From NCBI GenBank assembly GCA_014728425.1, contig WJLO01000058.1, positions 1-14,257 of the forward strand: DNA of 14,257 nt. Reading direction: 5' to 3'. Numbering within the stretch: the stretch's first letter is position 1; each line of letters opens with the position of its first letter. The notes below the pieces were generated by a model. The model had not been told where the DNA came from. It searched no databases and worked only from the letters and a program-made list of their open reading frames with translations. The DNA comes from Minisyncoccota bacterium. Lineage in GTDB: Bacteria > Patescibacteriota > Microgenomatia > UBA1400 > PJMF01. Both the position numbers and the translations under genes were made by a program. Positions 13,062 to 14,257 of the stretch are shown here, one piece after another.

Positions 13062-14257
13062 CTATTTTAACTTTGCTGCTTGTGCTAAAAGTTTCTTTTT
13101 GTTGTTTAATTGCGGTTCTTCTAAAACTTGTTCTAAAAGTTGGTTTAAGATTTGACCAATTTTGGGTCCAGGTTTCAAGCCAAGTTCTTTAATCAAGTCA
13201 TGGCCATCAATAGCCAGATCAGTCACTGCCATTGGTTGATGTAGTTGGTCAATCATGCGCTGCTTAAGTTCTTCTAAGCGCCAACTGGTTTTACGAGCCC
13301 CACTGCCAAGTCGATCTCCTTCGCGCAGATCAAGCAAGTCGTCAATATTGGCTAAACCAGCCCGGCGCATCAGTCGACGTACAGCAGCATCAGTATGATA
13401 AGGTTGATAAAAAAACATGTGCTGTCTTACTAAGGTAAACAGTCGTTGAGTTTGCTTTTTAGTAAGTTTTAAACGCTTAGCGATCTTACTGGCTATGCGG
13501 GAACTTACTATTTCGTGATTGTAAAAGGTAATTCGCCCATCAATCACTTTATAAGTTTGAGGCTTGCCAATGTCATGCAGTAAAGCAGCCAAGCGTACAA
13601 TTGGGTCGGGAGAAGGACAGTGTTTTAAACTATCTAAAGCATGTGTCCAAACATCAGTAGTATGGTGGCCGCCTTGCTCGACTCCTTTGGCAGCTTGCAA
13701 CTCTGGCATGATGTGTTGTAGCAAGCCAGTTTTATCTAAGAGCTTAATTGCTTGAGCAGGATGGTTACTGGCTAACATTTTTAATAACTCGTCACTGATG
13801 CGTTCTTGACTAATATGATTAATAAGCTGATGATGATTTTTAATGGCTTGCTGAATGTTTTTACTGAGTTTCATTTTTAACTGCACACTAAAGCGGATAG
13901 CTCGCAACATTCTTAAAGCATCTTCTTGAAAACGCGCTTCAGCCTGACCAACCGTTTTGATGAGTTGATTAGTTAAATCTTTAACACCTTGGTGGGGATC
14001 AACTAATTGATAACTAGCAGCTGAGAGTTGATAACTTGGTTGTAGCAGAGATTTTTTGGCCCAATGACTAGTAAAAAATTTTTTAGGAACTTTAATAGCC
14101 ATGGCATTGATAGTAAAATCCCGGCGGTTAAGGTCATCAGTAATGTTTTGTCCCCATTCTACTTTATCAGGTCTGCGAAAGTCTTGATAAACACTTTCAC
14201 TGCGATAAGTGGTGATTTCAAAAGGCTTAGGCAGCGGTGGTTGAGGATTTTTTTGAC
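13062..14257 (-). CDS. cca: CCA-adding tRNA nucleotidyltransferase with HD domain (5' end outside window)
   Basis: The enzyme adds or repairs the 3' CCA of tRNAs. The - strand frame is open to the right edge: 397 residues are visible, and upstream of the ATG at 14102 it still encodes family sequence (PFEITTYRSESVYQDFRRPD and RRDFTINAMA), so 14102 is not the true start. The N-terminal GGxVRD and DxD catalytic motifs must lie beyond 14257. Further motifs are ARFQEDALRMLRAIRF (visible residues 107-122) and an HD hydrolase-like domain with LAALLHDIGK (about 222-231) and ITFYNHE. An unusual stretch between RRDFTINAMA and DPHQGVKDL carries two tandem heptads (SYQLSAA, SYQLVDP). No terminator is seen in the 17-base gap to secF, though the - strand there is followed by an 8-base T-run within secF. 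Confidence 0.93.
   Translation of the reverse strand, partial: QKNPQPPLPKPFEITTYRSESVYQDFRRPDKVEWGQNITDDLNRRDFTINAMAIKVPKKFFTSHWAKKSLLQPSYQLSAASYQLVDPHQGVKDLTNQLIKTVGQAEARFQEDALRMLRAIRFSVQLKMKLSKNIQQAIKNHHQLINHISQERISDELLKMLASNHPAQAIKLLDKTGLLQHIMPELQAAKGVEQGGHHTTDVWTHALDSLKHCPSPDPIVRLAALLHDIGKPQTYKVIDGRITFYNHEIVSSRIASKIAKRLKLTKKQTQRLFTLVRQHMFFYQPYHTDAAVRRLMRRAGLANIDDLLDLREGDRLGSGARKTSWRLEELKQRMIDQLHQPMAVTDLAIDGHDLIKELGLKPGPKIGQILNQLLEQVLEEPQLNNKKKLLAQAAKLK
14007..14036. repeat. Short tandem repeat inside cca (21-base period)
   Basis: TTGATAACT occurs at 14007-14015 and again at 14028-14036, exactly 21 bases apart, keeping the reading frame. It encodes the paired SYQL heptads in Cca. It looks like a small in-frame duplication. 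Confidence 0.5.

Noticed and set aside
13062..14102. Treating ATG 14102 as the start of cca
   Set aside because: The same frame stays open to 14257 and encodes conserved Cca sequence including RRDFTINA immediately upstream, so the gene continues beyond the window.
1..14257. CRISPR arrays, insertion sequences, phage genes, tRNA or rRNA genes
   Set aside because: No regularly spaced repeats, terminal inverted repeats, transposase or integrase motifs, or tRNA-like cloverleaf sequences were seen on either strand.

Overview
The window is an AT-rich, densely packed bacterial chromosome segment. Most genes are housekeeping, and nothing points to a phage, plasmid or insertion sequence. The best guess for the source is a Patescibacteria/Candidate Phyla Radiation (CPR) genome. 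The reasons are a clamp-loader gene without the usual zinc-binding cysteines, a short (547-residue) alpha-glucan phosphorylase, a winged-helix/nucleotidyltransferase-like fusion regulator, a DUF3048 protein, several small proteins of unknown function, and very short or absent 5' leaders. This lineage call is inference; no rRNA or ribosomal protein is present to fix it. UGA ends at least ybaB and secD, so the UGA-as-glycine code of Gracilibacteria/Absconditabacteria is unlikely.

Layout, left to right. 1-602: the tail of an unrecognised gene and a 139-residue protein of unknown function. 669-3826: a + strand block of RNA and DNA housekeeping genes, with ybeY (endoribonuclease), dnaX (clamp-loader gamma/tau), ybaB (nucleoid-associated protein) and rdgB (non-canonical purine NTP pyrophosphatase); ybaB and rdgB overlap as TTGA. 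3897-5540: a GT35 alpha-glucan phosphorylase with its own promoter. 5624-6133: a - strand four-helix membrane protein, convergent with the phosphorylase and divergent from frr. 6363-8335: frr (ribosome recycling factor), rseP (site-2 protease) and a tiny basic protein with a C-terminal membrane anchor. 8395-9588: a secreted or anchored DUF3048 protein. 9692-10294: a winged-helix/nucleotidyltransferase-like regulator. 10344-13044: secD, a small HAD-like gene, then secF. 13062-14257: cca on the - strand, running off the right edge.

The strongest observations follow. (1) Several genes that open a transcription unit have a TAAAAT/TATATT-like -10 hexamer ending 6-8 bases before the ATG and no Shine-Dalgarno, which suggests leaderless mRNAs; other genes carry clear Shine-Dalgarno sequences. 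(2) Three perfect palindromes of form TTAAYT-N4-ARTTAA lie in the 103 bases in front of the regulator, and two of them cover its probable -35 region, so they are candidate operators. (3) A HAD-like gene whose second catalytic Asp is replaced by His sits between secD and secF in overlapping or near-abutting arrangement. (4) DnaX lacks the four-cysteine zinc module, and its linker carries A-tracts where a -1 slip would stop almost at once, giving a gamma-like short form. No strong evidence for a new multi-gene system was found; items 2 and 3 are the best leads.
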